This document shows positions 33,811 through 42,335 of a stretch of 64,000 bases of DNA, in pieces. The stretch spans positions 497,880 to 561,879 of the forward strand of contig NZ_AP028155.1 in the NCBI RefSeq assembly GCF_033096445.1, written 5' to 3'. The notes beneath the pieces were generated by a model. That model worked only from the letters and a program-made list of their open reading frames with translations. It was not told where the DNA came from and searched no databases. The position numbers and the translations under genes are program-made. Source of the DNA: Butyricimonas faecihominis (GTDB lineage: Bacteria > Bacteroidota > Bacteroidia > Bacteroidales > Marinifilaceae). Numbering within the stretch: position 1 is the first letter of the stretch; each line of letters begins with the position of its first letter.

Positions 33811-34317
33811 ATGGATAGATTGGAAATCGTTGAGGCGGATATTACCACGTTGGACGTGGATGCAATCGTGAATGCGGCGAATACTTCCTTGCTGGGAGGT
33901 GGAGGTGTTGACGGAGCAATTCACCGGGCTGCTGGCAAAGAGTTGTTGGCGGAATGCCGGACGTTGCACGGATGCCGGACCGGGGAGGCGAAAATTACAA
34001 AAGGGTATAATCTGAAAGCTCGTCACGTGATTCACACGGTAGGACCGGTTTATTCTAACGGGCGACAGGGGGAACCGGAGTTGCTGGCGGCATGTTATCG
34101 GAATAGTCTTGCCTTGGCCGTGGAAAACGGTTTGAAAACCATCGCTTTTCCTCTGATCAGTACGGGTGTGTATGGTTATCCGTTGGAGGAGGCAACCCCG
34201 ATTGCTTTGCGTGAGATCAAGGCCTTCTTGGAGACACATCCGAATTTTGAGCGGGTGATTGTTGCTTGTTTTAGTCGTAAAGCTTATGATTTGTATATGC
34301 AATTGACAATGGAATAA
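33811..34317 (+). CDS. macrodomain protein (O-acetyl-ADP-ribose deacetylase-like)
   Basis: A 168-residue single macrodomain of the YmdB/MacroD type. The ligand loop [20 protein letters not shown] and the second loop [14 protein letters not shown] are intact, and the catalytic-loop Asn and Asp residues are in place. Such enzymes hydrolyse O-acetyl-ADP-ribose or remove ADP-ribose from proteins. It starts 5 bp after the NUDIX gene, so the pair can be read as deacylation/de-ADP-ribosylation followed by ADP-ribose hydrolysis. That pathway link is inference from adjacency. Confidence 0.93.
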   Translation: MDRLEIVEADITTLDVDAIVNAANTSLLGGGGVDGAIHRAAGKELLAECRTLHGCRTGEAKITKGYNLKARHVIHTVGPVYSNGRQGEPELLAACYRNSLALAVENGLKTIAFPLISTGVYGYPLEEATPIALREIKAFLETHPNFERVIVACFSRKAYDLYMQLTME

Positions 34318-34370
34318 TGACAATAATTTGTAACTTTTAAGCCTGTTGACCTTAACAAAACGAATGTTTG

Positions 34371-34401
34371 TTGGGAAATTAATTTATAAACAGTAATTTT
34401 G
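34371..34401 (+). promoter_or_regulatory. Bacteroidota promoter upstream of the Mrp/ApbC gene
   Basis: TTG at 34371-34373 and TAATTTTG at 34394-34401, 20 bp apart, with the start codon at 34430. Confidence 0.65.
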
Positions 34402-34429
34402 TCTGGAAGATTTATAAAAAACAGATATT

Positions 34430-35509
34430 ATGCAAGAGATAGTAAAAGAGATACGTGACGTTTTGTCGGAAGTGAAATATCCCGGCACTTCGAAGAGTAT
34501 CGTTGCGCTGGATATGGTGCAGAATATAAAGGCTGAGGACGGTAAGGTGGATTTCCGCTTGGTATTCCAAAAGTCCAATGACCCGTTCGTGGGAGCGGTG
34601 AGAAAGAAATGTGAATCTCTGTTGAAAGAGAAATTAGGATATACAACTGTGGAGATTGAAACCGTGTTCGTACATGACTTGGAGAAACCTTTGGTCTTGG
34701 AGAAGGTGAAACATATTGTTGCCGTGTCTTCAGGTAAAGGGGGAGTCGGTAAATCAACGGTAGCTTCAAACTTGGCGGTAGCTTTGGCTAAATTGGGGTA
34801 TAAAGTCGGGTTGGTGGATGCTGATATTTATGGACCTTCCATGCCGAAAATGTTCGGGTGTGAGGATGCCAGTCTTTATATGGTAGAAGTAGGAGGTAAG
34901 GAGTTGATCGAGCCGGTAGTGAAATACGGGGTGAAGTTGTTGTCGATCGGTTTCTTCGTGGACCCGGATTCTGCCACTGTATGGAGAGGACCGATGGCTT
35001 CCAATGCTTTAAAACAGATGGTAGAAGGCGGTTTCTGGGACGAACTGGACTTTATGCTGATCGACCTTCCTCCGGGAACAAGTGATATTCACTTGACTTT
35101 GGTACAAACTGTCGCTTTGAGTGGTGCAATCGTGGTTAGTACACCGCAACAGGTGGCTTTGGCTGATGCCGTGAAGGGAATCAATATGTTTGAATCCCCG
35201 GGAATACAAGTTCCCGTGTTGGGATTGGTTGAGAATATGTCTTGGTTTACTCCTGCCGAGTTACCGGATAATAAATACTATATCTTCGGTAAAGAGGGGG
35301 CCAAAAAACTTGCTGACGAGAAGGGATTGCGTCTGTTGGGACAAATTCCAATCGTGCAGAGTATTATGGAAGGAGGCGAGAATGGTAGCCCGGTAGCCTT
35401 GGATGAAGATAGTGTCACTGGACAGGCATTTATAGAACTGGCTCGTAATGTAGCTCACGCTGTGGATGAAACAGGAGAGACCGCAAAACGGGTTCGGGTA
35501 ACGAAATAA
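34430..35509 (+). CDS. Mrp/NBP35-family iron-sulfur carrier ATPase (ApbC-like)
   Basis: A 359-residue P-loop ATPase that carries 4Fe-4S clusters to target enzymes. Residues 1-80 are the MIP18/DUF59-type domain (KYPGTSKSIVALDMVQNI); the deviant Walker A SGKGGVGKST is at 101-110, followed by LVDADIYGPSMPKM and LIDLPPGTSDIHLT. The CxxC cluster motif expected near ENMSWFTPAELPDNKYYIFG is absent in this stretch, which reads through without Cys; other members from this phylum may share that. It is transcribed alone and followed by a terminator shared with the MATE gene. Confidence 0.94.
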   Translation: MQEIVKEIRDVLSEVKYPGTSKSIVALDMVQNIKAEDGKVDFRLVFQKSNDPFVGAVRKKCESLLKEKLGYTTVEIETVFVHDLEKPLVLEKVKHIVAVSSGKGGVGKSTVASNLAVALAKLGYKVGLVDADIYGPSMPKMFGCEDASLYMVEVGGKELIEPVVKYGVKLLSIGFFVDPDSATVWRGPMASNALKQMVEGGFWDELDFMLIDLPPGTSDIHLTLVQTVALSGAIVVSTPQQVALADAVKGINMFESPGIQVPVLGLVENMSWFTPAELPDNKYYIFGKEGAKKLADEKGLRLLGQIPIVQSIMEGGENGSPVALDEDSVTGQAFIELARNVAHAVDETGETAKRVRVTK

Positions 35510-35513
35510 TGGA

Positions 35514-35539
35514 GAAAGGGGCTTGAAAAAGCCCCTTTC
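35514..35539. terminator. bidirectional terminator between convergent genes
   Basis: Arms GAAAGGGGC (35514-35522) and GCCCCTTTC (35531-35539) around a short loop, with T-rich DNA downstream on both strands. The minus-strand MATE stop codon lies at the right edge. Confidence 0.85.
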
Positions 35540-36881
35540 AAACTCTTTTATACATCGCATTTATACAAATCACGGCAAACGTGATAAATTCTGCCACGGC
35601 TACCGCTAGCCAGATCCCTTTGATTCCTAACCATAATGGTAGGAGGAAGAAGCAAACCACAGGTAATATGAGTCCTCTTAACACAGTAAATATCGTTGCC
35701 AGTCGTGACTTTTCGATACTCATGTAATACCCGATAGCGGTGATGTTGATTCCGAAGAAAACATAGCATATCGAGAAAAAGGGAATCCCGCATACGGCAT
35801 ACTTCCATGCATTGTTTGTGTGGTCCGCAATGAACAGGGATACGATTTGTTCCCGTAGTAAAATCGTGAGGACTAAGAAAAACAAGCCTGTTGCAATTGT
35901 TGCTATCAATGCCAGCCGGAGTGCTTGTTGCGCACGTCCAAGTGCCGCACATCCGTGATTGAAACTGATAATGGGTTGTGCCGATTGGATGATGGCATTG
36001 AAAACCATAAATATGATCGGGAAAAAGTAGCACATGATGCTGAATGCTGCCACTCCGTCCGTACCGAGGTAACTCACGAACACATAGTTCCCGGTTAGCA
36101 TCATCACACCGATGGCTGCCTCCCCTAGGAATGCCGAGAAACCCAAACGAATGATATATCCGCTATTACGTAGCGTGAGTTGTATACTCTTTCGGCTGAA
36201 TTTTAGTTTACCGAGACGAACACGAGGGGAATTACGTAATAAATAGGCAACCATGAGAATACATCCCACGATTTCACCGATACCGGTAGCCACGGCGGCA
36301 CCCGTCAATCCCCATTTATACACGAATATAAATAGATAGTCGAGTACGATGTTGATTACCGTGGAGATTGTTATACACCACATGGCAATTTTAGGTCCGT
36401 CAATACGGGTGAAGAAAGTAAGCACGCAGAGAGCCGTCTGGAACATGGCAAAAGCGGCATAAGCGATCAGGTACTCTCGTGCCAATCCGATAATATCTTC
36501 GGGAGCTCCGAGGATTCGAGCCACAGATGTCGGGAAAGCCATGACAAGGATAGATACTAACGTCATGCCGGTAAAAGAAACAAGCGTTGCTTGCGTGGCA
36601 TTGATGTTAGCCACACGTTCTTTTCCCCGGGCTAGGTTGATCGATGCCATGATTGCCCCGCCCATACCAAACATTAATCCCATTCCGGCAGCGAACACGA
36701 ATAACGGGGCGGCAATATTTACCGCGGCTAAAGCGTCACTACCAATTCCACGACCGACGAAAACCCCGTCGGTGATCACGAATAAAGCCGAGAAAACCAT
36801 ACCCAGCAAGGTCGGGAATAGTTGTTTACAGAACAACTGTCCGACTTTCATTGAACCAAAATCTATACTGTCTCGTTGCAT
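35538..36881 (-). CDS. MATE-family efflux transporter
   Basis: A 447-residue integral membrane protein with about twelve helices in two homologous halves, the multidrug and toxic compound extrusion layout. N-terminal KQLFPTLLGMVFSALFVITD and GVFVGRGIGSDALAAVNIAA match the MATE entry helices. Substrate is not inferable; the family uses Na+ or H+ gradients to expel cationic drugs or metabolites. A -7 box (CAAAGGTA on the plus strand, 36907-36914) lies about 25 bp upstream of the start on the minus strand. Confidence 0.93.
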   Translation of the reverse strand: MQRDSIDFGSMKVGQLFCKQLFPTLLGMVFSALFVITDGVFVGRGIGSDALAAVNIAAPLFVFAAGMGLMFGMGGAIMASINLARGKERVANINATQATLVSFTGMTLVSILVMAFPTSVARILGAPEDIIGLAREYLIAYAAFAMFQTALCVLTFFTRIDGPKIAMWCITISTVINIVLDYLFIFVYKWGLTGAAVATGIGEIVGCILMVAYLLRNSPRVRLGKLKFSRKSIQLTLRNSGYIIRLGFSAFLGEAAIGVMMLTGNYVFVSYLGTDGVAAFSIMCYFFPIIFMVFNAIIQSAQPIISFNHGCAALGRAQQALRLALIATIATGLFFLVLTILLREQIVSLFIADHTNNAWKYAVCGIPFFSICYVFFGINITAIGYYMSIEKSRLATIFTVLRGLILPVVCFFLLPLWLGIKGIWLAVAVAEFITFAVICINAMYKRV

Positions 36882-37007
36882 GTATATATAATTTTTTTTA
36901 GCTCGGCAAAGGTAGGTCTAATAAAACGGAGAAAAATTAACCTATGATAATTACGGATTATTTTGTGTACTTTTGTCGTAAAATAATGAATAAAGGGAGA
37001 TTTTAGA

Positions 37008-38036
37008 ATGCTGAAAAGTGCAAGCGGAATGCAAATGTTCGGGGATATAGTTCGACGTAAACGCTATTTTTACGCCTTGTTAATGATTTTGCTAATGATT
37101 GGTGTAGCAGAATTGTTGATGGAAAGGGAAATTATCTTTCCGGAAATGGCAGCCTTGACAATCGGTATGTGGATCGTGGATAAACGGGTGTGGCAGGTGA
37201 GTCGGGCAAGTATGGTCGCTCTCATGATTTTAGGTGCTGTGGCAGGTGTGTGTATCGTATGTTATTCTCCTTTCCCCTTGCTTGTGAATCTGGCGTTTGC
37301 CTTTATTTTTGCCGCAATCTGCCTCACGTTATTTCGTGCAACTTTGGTACCGCAGATTTCTGCCTGTATGTTACCTGTGTTACTGGGGACGGAAAGTTGG
37401 GTTTATCCGGTAGCTGTACTTGTTATGTCGGTTATTGTTGTTGGTGGACAATGGGGGATGGAGAAAGTTGGATTGCGGGAGAGGGTGACTTATACGCCCG
37501 TGATTGTCCATTGGAAGGATAACTTGGTACGTTGGTCGTTTTTATTGGTGACAGTGATAGCGGTTGCCACATTGGCTATCTACACGAGAAACTTGTACTT
37601 CATTCTTCCTCCGTTGATCGTGACTTACGTGGAGTTTGCCAATTCGAAGGCCGGGTTCCGCAATCGTCCCGTACAGGTTTTATTGGTCTTGTTCACGGCG
37701 GCTGTTATTGGCGTGTTCTTTCAGATCGTGGGACATAAATACTTGCATTTACCGGAAGTTGTGGTTGTACTCCCGATTTTTCTTTGTATGTTTTCTTTGT
37801 TTGAATTTCTAGGAAAGTTCTTTGCCCCGGCGGGAGCTGTTGCTTTGATTCCGATGATCATTCCCGAAGAAGGTTTGTTGTGGTTGCCTTTGCAGGTTCT
37901 CGTGGGAGCTACGTTATTTATTGGCTTGGCAATGATCTGTTTCCAGCGTTGTCTGCGCTGGCCTCGGGCGCAGTTGATTGTGTGTCTGGTTCCACCTTTT
38001 ATAAGGGATTTGAGGAAGAGAAATAAAAGTTTGTAA
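37008..38036 (+). CDS. multipass membrane protein of unknown function (342 aa)
   Basis: A very hydrophobic protein with roughly ten membrane helices. After a basic N-terminus (GDIVRRKRYFYALLMILLM), pairs of helices alternate with short loops; a conserved-looking soluble loop TYTPVIVHWKDNLVRWSF lies near residue 160. The C-terminus is basic (PPFIRDLRKRNKSL). The helix pattern is loosely like HPP/FUSC-type proteins, but I cannot assign it. A -7 box TACTTTTG lies at 36968-36975. The stop codon lies within the left arm of the palindromic element at 38029-38150. Confidence 0.75.
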   Translation: MLKSASGMQMFGDIVRRKRYFYALLMILLMIGVAELLMEREIIFPEMAALTIGMWIVDKRVWQVSRASMVALMILGAVAGVCIVCYSPFPLLVNLAFAFIFAAICLTLFRATLVPQISACMLPVLLGTESWVYPVAVLVMSVIVVGGQWGMEKVGLRERVTYTPVIVHWKDNLVRWSFLLVTVIAVATLAIYTRNLYFILPPLIVTYVEFANSKAGFRNRPVQVLLVLFTAAVIGVFFQIVGHKYLHLPEVVVVLPIFLCMFSLFEFLGKFFAPAGAVALIPMIIPEEGLLWLPLQVLVGATLFIGLAMICFQRCLRWPRAQLIVCLVPPFIRDLRKRNKSL

Positions 38037-38150
38037 AGTTTATAAAGTCCAAAGTGACGGGTGTCCTTCGGACCGTGTTTAACGGCAGCACTAGCTGCCG
38101 TTGGTAAAGCGCCCCGCTAGGGATCCACGGACCTTATAAACTTTATGAAC
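38029..38150. repeat. palindromic intergenic element, same arm words as 3103-3233
   Basis: Left arm 38029-38050 (GTTTGTAAAGTTTATAAAGT + CC) and right arm 38129-38150 are imperfect complements. The 78-bp core has its own hairpins, for example ACGGCAGCACTAGCTGCCGT. The TAA stop of the preceding gene (38034-38036) is inside the left arm. The gap lies between convergent genes. Confidence 0.7.
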
Positions 38151-38160
38151 TTTATGAACT

Positions 38161-38181
38161 AAAAGGGCTTTTCGCCCTTTA
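38161..38181 (-). terminator. intrinsic terminator of tpiA
   Basis: Arms AAAGGGC (38162-38168) and GCCCTTT (38174-38180) lie directly after the minus-strand stop of tpiA, with a T-run on that strand. Confidence 0.65.
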
Positions 38182-38182
38182 T

Positions 38183-38953
38183 TTAATGTCTTGCTCTCGC
38201 TTTGATGATTTCGAAGAAATCTGCCGCTTTCAGGGATGCACCACCGATAAGTCCACCATCCACGTCCGGATTAGAGAAAATAGCGTCGGCATTTCCAGCG
38301 TTACAGCTTCCTCCGTAAAGGATTGAAGTTTCGTCAGCTACGGCTTGTCCGTATTTCTCTGCTACAACAGAACGGATGAAAGCGTGCATTTCTTGTGCCT
38401 GATCGGGAGTAGCGGTTTTACCGGTACCGATAGCCCAAACCGGTTCGTAAGCGATTACCACATGAGCGAATTGTTCCGGGGTAAGATTGAAGAGCCCGTC
38501 GGTCAACTGTTGTTTCACAACTTCGAAATGTTTCTCGGATTCTCTTTCTTCCAGTACTTCACCCACGCAGAAGATGATTTCCAACTTGCTGTCTAGGGCT
38601 TGTGCAACCTTCTTCACGAGAATAGGACTTGTTTCGCCATAGTAGCTTCTTCTTTCAGAGTGTCCTAAGATCACGCATTTAGCACCCGTGGAAGCTATCA
38701 TTTCAGCTGAGATTTCACCCGTGTAGGCTCCGGCTTTTTCCGTTGCGCAATTTTGGGCAGCAACCATGATGGAAGATTCTGTGATGTTATGAGCCACTTT
38801 TGCCAAGTGGATAAAGGGAGTACCGAGAACAACAAGAACGCCTTCTCCGCCTTCTTTATATCTCACGTAATCATTCACTTCTCTAGCCAATTCAACTCCT
38901 TCAGCGAAGGTTTTGTTCATTTTCCAGTTACCTGCTACAATCTTTTTTCTCAT
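38183..38953 (-). CDS. tpiA: triose-phosphate isomerase
   Basis: TpiA interconverts dihydroxyacetone phosphate and glyceraldehyde-3-phosphate in glycolysis. The 256-residue protein starts [15 protein letters not shown] (catalytic Lys in NWKMN), has the catalytic His in ILGHSERR and the catalytic Glu in [17 protein letters not shown], plus [12 protein letters not shown] and GGLIGGASL. Length is standard. It is the last gene of a minus-strand set DUF1599-DoxX-tpiA, an order known in Bacteroidales. Confidence 0.98.
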   Translation of the reverse strand: MRKKIVAGNWKMNKTFAEGVELAREVNDYVRYKEGGEGVLVVLGTPFIHLAKVAHNITESSIMVAAQNCATEKAGAYTGEISAEMIASTGAKCVILGHSERRSYYGETSPILVKKVAQALDSKLEIIFCVGEVLEERESEKHFEVVKQQLTDGLFNLTPEQFAHVVIAYEPVWAIGTGKTATPDQAQEMHAFIRSVVAEKYGQAVADETSILYGGSCNAGNADAIFSNPDVDGGLIGGASLKAADFFEIIKARARH

Positions 38954-38979
38954 ATCTTTATGTTTTGAATTGTTTGTGC

Positions 38980-40224
38980 TTAATTGTTTCTTTTCCCTTT
39001 TCTACGTGGAATCAGTAAATATGCTACAAAGAAAAGAAGGATAATGGAGTAAACCAAATAAATTCGTTGCATTTGTTCCCTTGAATACACGCAATAAGCT
39101 GTCAAGTCGGTATCCTGTAATTCTTTCACGTCGGGAACATCTTTTCCGGCCCATTTGTCGAGAATTGTGCCTTCCCGGAGAATGATCACACCGGGGTTAG
39201 AACGAATCATGGTTTTTAACTGAATCTCGTCAGCCGTACAAAATTCGTAGGGGACGTGATTCCGCTTTTTATATGCTTCAATATCCCGTTCCGTGGATGA
39301 GGTTAACCCGTAGAATCGAATTCCTTTTTTGCGAGCGTACTCCGCCAGTCGGTTGATGGCGGGTTGATATTGTGTATCACTCTGGTTAAGGTTGTATGCT
39401 ACGGCGAGGATCGTGTGATTATCGTCTTCCAAAATTTCTTCTGTGATGTTACCAAGCGTGGGGTGTTCGATTACAAGGTCATGAATCGGTGTGATATATC
39501 CTTTCTTTACCAGTCGCTCCGAGCTACTCTCGTATTCCCAATTCAGCGTGTCTTGCCATGGGTAGTTTTCTTCCGTGAAAGACCGGATCTCTCCGGTTTG
39601 CTTGTTTTTATACTTTAGTGTGACTTCGTATTGATCCGGTTTGGCTCCTTCGGGAAGTCTCATGCCTTCCGTGATGTTCTTGCCGACAGCGTAAGGACGG
39701 AAATCGAGTACGGGCAGGTGACGATAGCAATAGATGGAAAGACATAGCATTCCGGCTCCTGCTAGGGTGAGAAACGAAAATTGTCCCATCAAGGAAAGCG
39801 ATGATTTGTATTCCTTGCGGTACACGAAGATCATGATGGCCAACAAGAACAAAATGATATTCTTCCAAAAAGTTTGCCAGTTCGTCAGGATCATGGCATC
39901 CCCGAAACAACCGCAGTCACTCACTGGATTCGTTAGTGCCAGTACGAGGGTCAACGGGGTGAAAAAAGCCATGAATAGCAGAGACCCCCATGCCATGCGG
40001 GATACCCATAAATTAAACAACAGGGCAGTTCCGATCAGAAATTCTGCCAGTGAGAGGGCGAAAGAGAAAAACAACGTGGTTGCGTTCATCCAGCCCATGC
40101 CGAAAGCGTTGAAATAGTCAGTGAATTTGTAATCAGATCCTAACGGGTCAATTCCTTTCACGAATCCGGAATAGATGAATACTATCCCGACAATAATCCT
40201 GCACAGGTTTTTGACGAGTCTCAT
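38980..40224 (-). CDS. BT_3928-type membrane protein: DoxX/MauE-like domain plus thioredoxin-like domain
   Basis: A 414-residue protein. The N-terminal half (about 1-175) has four or five membrane helices of the DoxX/MauE type ([20 protein letters not shown]) with a conserved-looking [11 protein letters not shown]ys motif. The second half is soluble and thioredoxin-like ([12 protein letters not shown], then IRFYGLTSS and [15 protein letters not shown]); a last membrane helix lies near residue 390. Redox partner function at the membrane is a reasonable inference from the Cys motif. It lies 26 bp upstream of tpiA. Confidence 0.88.
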   Translation of the reverse strand: MRLVKNLCRIIVGIVFIYSGFVKGIDPLGSDYKFTDYFNAFGMGWMNATTLFFSFALSLAEFLIGTALLFNLWVSRMAWGSLLFMAFFTPLTLVLALTNPVSDCGCFGDAMILTNWQTFWKNIILFLLAIMIFVYRKEYKSSLSLMGQFSFLTLAGAGMLCLSIYCYRHLPVLDFRPYAVGKNITEGMRLPEGAKPDQYEVTLKYKNKQTGEIRSFTEENYPWQDTLNWEYESSSERLVKKGYITPIHDLVIEHPTLGNITEEILEDDNHTILAVAYNLNQSDTQYQPAINRLAEYARKKGIRFYGLTSSTERDIEAYKKRNHVPYEFCTADEIQLKTMIRSNPGVIILREGTILDKWAGKDVPDVKELQDTDLTAYCVYSREQMQRIYLVYSIILLFFVAYLLIPRRKGKRNN

Positions 40225-40248
40225 GTTTGTTTATTTTCCGGTTAGACC

Positions 40249-40788
40249 TTACTCTTGCTCCACGACAAGGCGAATCAACCCGAAAACGGCGTAATTTACC
40301 ATGTCGAAGTAATTTGCATCGATACCTTCCGATATGATCGTGGTACCTTGGTGATCTTCTATCTGTTTCGTACGGTTAATCTTCATCAGAATCAGGTCTG
40401 TGTACGAGCTGACCCGCATCTCTCGCCAGGCTTCATCGTAATCGTGATTCTTGGCAAGCATCAGTTCCTTCGCTTTAAGAAAATAATTCTGATACAGGCG
40501 AAGGACTTCATCTTGGGGGGTGTCGTTACCCGGTCCGAGTTGGAGTTGGATCAGTCCCATAATGGAATAGTTGATGATCCCGATAAATTCGGGAACAATG
40601 CCTTCCCCGACTTTCGTAATCCCCTTTTCTTCAATACTGCGTATACGGTTTGCTTTGATATAGATCTGGTCGGTGATGGAGGTCGGGCGGAGTATTCTCC
40701 AAGCTGTCCCGTAGTCCTGCATTTTCTTTACGAAAATATCCTGACATATATCTATCACTTTATCATATTCTTGTGCTGTATTTGGCAT
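40249..40788 (-). CDS. DUF1599 domain protein
   Basis: A 179-residue cytoplasmic protein containing two similar halves with the DUF1599 motif: KKMQDYGTAWRILRPTSITD in the first and LAKNHDYDEAWREMRVSSYT in the second. The pattern DYxxAWRxxR is therefore duplicated within the protein. The family is small, helical and common in Bacteroidota; some relatives are nucleotide-pyrophosphohydrolase-like, but no function is proven. It is the first gene of the DUF1599-DoxX-tpiA set and is divergent from folP. Confidence 0.9.
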   Translation of the reverse strand: MPNTAQEYDKVIDICQDIFVKKMQDYGTAWRILRPTSITDQIYIKANRIRSIEEKGITKVGEGIVPEFIGIINYSIMGLIQLQLGPGNDTPQDEVLRLYQNYFLKAKELMLAKNHDYDEAWREMRVSSYTDLILMKINRTKQIEDHQGTTIISEGIDANYFDMVNYAVFGLIRLVVEQE

Positions 40789-40889
40789 ACTCTATTTATT
40801 TTTGATAATGAAATCTGAAAAATAAATTGTTAATTTGTCCTGTAAAAGTACTCAAATAATTGAATATTGGAAATCGAAAGTTGAAAATT

Positions 40890-41726
40890 ATGACACATAT
40901 AACGATCGGAGCGGAAAAGGTTAGCTTGGAGAAACCCGTGGTGATGGGTATATTGAACGTGACACCGGATTCTTTTTATGACGGGGGAAAGTACACGAGC
41001 GAGTTGAAGATCATGGAACGGGTGGATGAGATCGTGGAACAAGGAGCCGGGATTATTGATGTTGGGGCGTATTCAACCCGTCCGGGAGCAGCGTTCGTGG
41101 ATACTCAGGAGGAGTTATCCCGGTTGAGTTTTGCCCTGGAATTGATTCGTAAGTACCACCCGCATCTACCGGTATCGATTGACACGTTCCGGGCCGACGT
41201 GGCGAAAGAGATCAGTCATTGTCTCGGATCGGTAATCATTAATGATATTTCCGGGGGGACGATGGATGACAAGATGTTCGAGACGGTGGCGGAATTAGGA
41301 CTTCCTTATATCATGATGCACATTCAGGGAACACCTCAGGATATGCAGGTTAATCCTCATTACGATGACGTCGTGCGTGAGGTTCGGGAGTTTTTCACGG
41401 AACGGATTACTCGTTTAAATGCTTTGGGATTTAATAATATAATATTGGATCAAGGATTCGGTTTTGGAAAGACTGTAGCCCATAATTACGAGTTGATGGA
41501 TAAAATGGAGTCCTTCCTGGATTTGGGTTATCCTTTATTGGTGGGAATCTCCCGAAAATCAATGATTTGGCGTTTACTGGAGATTACACCCCAAGAGGCA
41601 TTAAATGGAACAACCGTACTGAACACGATCTCTTTGTTGAAAGGGGCACATATTCTTCGGGTTCATGATGTGCGAGAAGCTGTGGAAGCCGTGAAAATCG
41701 TAGAGGCGATGAAAAGGAGTGTATAA
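40890..41726 (+). CDS. folP: dihydropteroate synthase
   Basis: FolP joins 6-hydroxymethyl-dihydropterin diphosphate to p-aminobenzoate in folate synthesis and is the sulfonamide target. The 278-residue protein has the two hallmark motifs: VMGILNVTPDSFYDGG and IIDVGAYSTRPGA. DQGFGFGKTVAHNYELM and GISRKSMIWRLL follow. I start at ATG 40890 (MTHITIG); the in-frame ATG 40860 adds ten residues that look like repeat DNA. PanB in this window uses the folate coenzyme this pathway makes. Confidence 0.97.
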   Translation: MTHITIGAEKVSLEKPVVMGILNVTPDSFYDGGKYTSELKIMERVDEIVEQGAGIIDVGAYSTRPGAAFVDTQEELSRLSFALELIRKYHPHLPVSIDTFRADVAKEISHCLGSVIINDISGGTMDDKMFETVAELGLPYIMMHIQGTPQDMQVNPHYDDVVREVREFFTERITRLNALGFNNIILDQGFGFGKTVAHNYELMDKMESFLDLGYPLLVGISRKSMIWRLLEITPQEALNGTTVLNTISLLKGAHILRVHDVREAVEAVKIVEAMKRSV

Positions 41727-41736
41727 ACTTTACGAC

Positions 41737-42282
41737 CTATTTCAGTTGTTTATAAAATAGCGGATGGATGACCTGCCATAGCACGATTCCGGCGGTGACG
41801 GATATGTTGAATGAATGTTTGGTCCCGAATTGTGGGATCTCGATACAGTCATCCGAAAGATCAACCACTTCCTGCTGTACTCCTTTTACCTCGTTGCCGA
41901 AGATGAAAGCATATTTTCGTCCGCTTTCGATGGTAAATTGTTCTAGGGAAATACTGTTTTCCACTTGTTCCACGGATAAAATGGTGTATCCCTCATTTTT
42001 TAATGCATGAACCGCATCGGTGGTTTCCTCGAAATACTCCCAATCCACGCTTTCTTCAGCTCCGAGGGCTGTTTTATGTATTTCCCGGTGGGGTGGTGTT
42101 GCCGTGATACCACAAAGATATATCTTGGAAAGCCGGAAAGCATCGGACGTGCGAAACACGGAACCAATGTTATTCAAGCTGCGCACGTTATCCAGTACGA
42201 CCACGAGCGGGAGTTTTTCAGCGTCTTTATACTCTTCCGTGGTGAGTCTGTTCAGTTCTTCATTGAGGAGTTTACGAGACAT
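41737..42282 (-). CDS. SpoU/TrmH-family RNA 2'-O-methyltransferase
   Basis: A 181-residue SPOUT methyltransferase that uses SAM to methylate ribose 2'-OH in tRNA or rRNA. The three motifs are visible: LDNVRSLNNIGSVFRTSDAF, then FIFGNEVKGVQQEVVDL and IPQFGTKHSFNISVTAGIVL. No extra N-terminal RNA-binding domain is present, so the exact target is not inferable. It lies 10 bp from the convergent folP stop. An AT-word repeat separates it from miaB upstream. Confidence 0.94.
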   Translation of the reverse strand: MSRKLLNEELNRLTTEEYKDAEKLPLVVVLDNVRSLNNIGSVFRTSDAFRLSKIYLCGITATPPHREIHKTALGAEESVDWEYFEETTDAVHALKNEGYTILSVEQVENSISLEQFTIESGRKYAFIFGNEVKGVQQEVVDLSDDCIEIPQFGTKHSFNISVTAGIVLWQVIHPLFYKQLK

Positions 42283-42335
42283 GTTAATTGAAAATTGAAA
42301 ATTGAAAATTGAGTATTTTCGATTTTCAATTAGGG
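42283..42335. repeat. AT-word repeat between miaB and the SpoU methyltransferase
   Basis: Tandem TTGAAAA (period 7) at about 42287-42311 with the complement TTTTCGATTTTCAATT at 42317-42331; it can form a hairpin and may end the miaB transcript. Confidence 0.7.
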
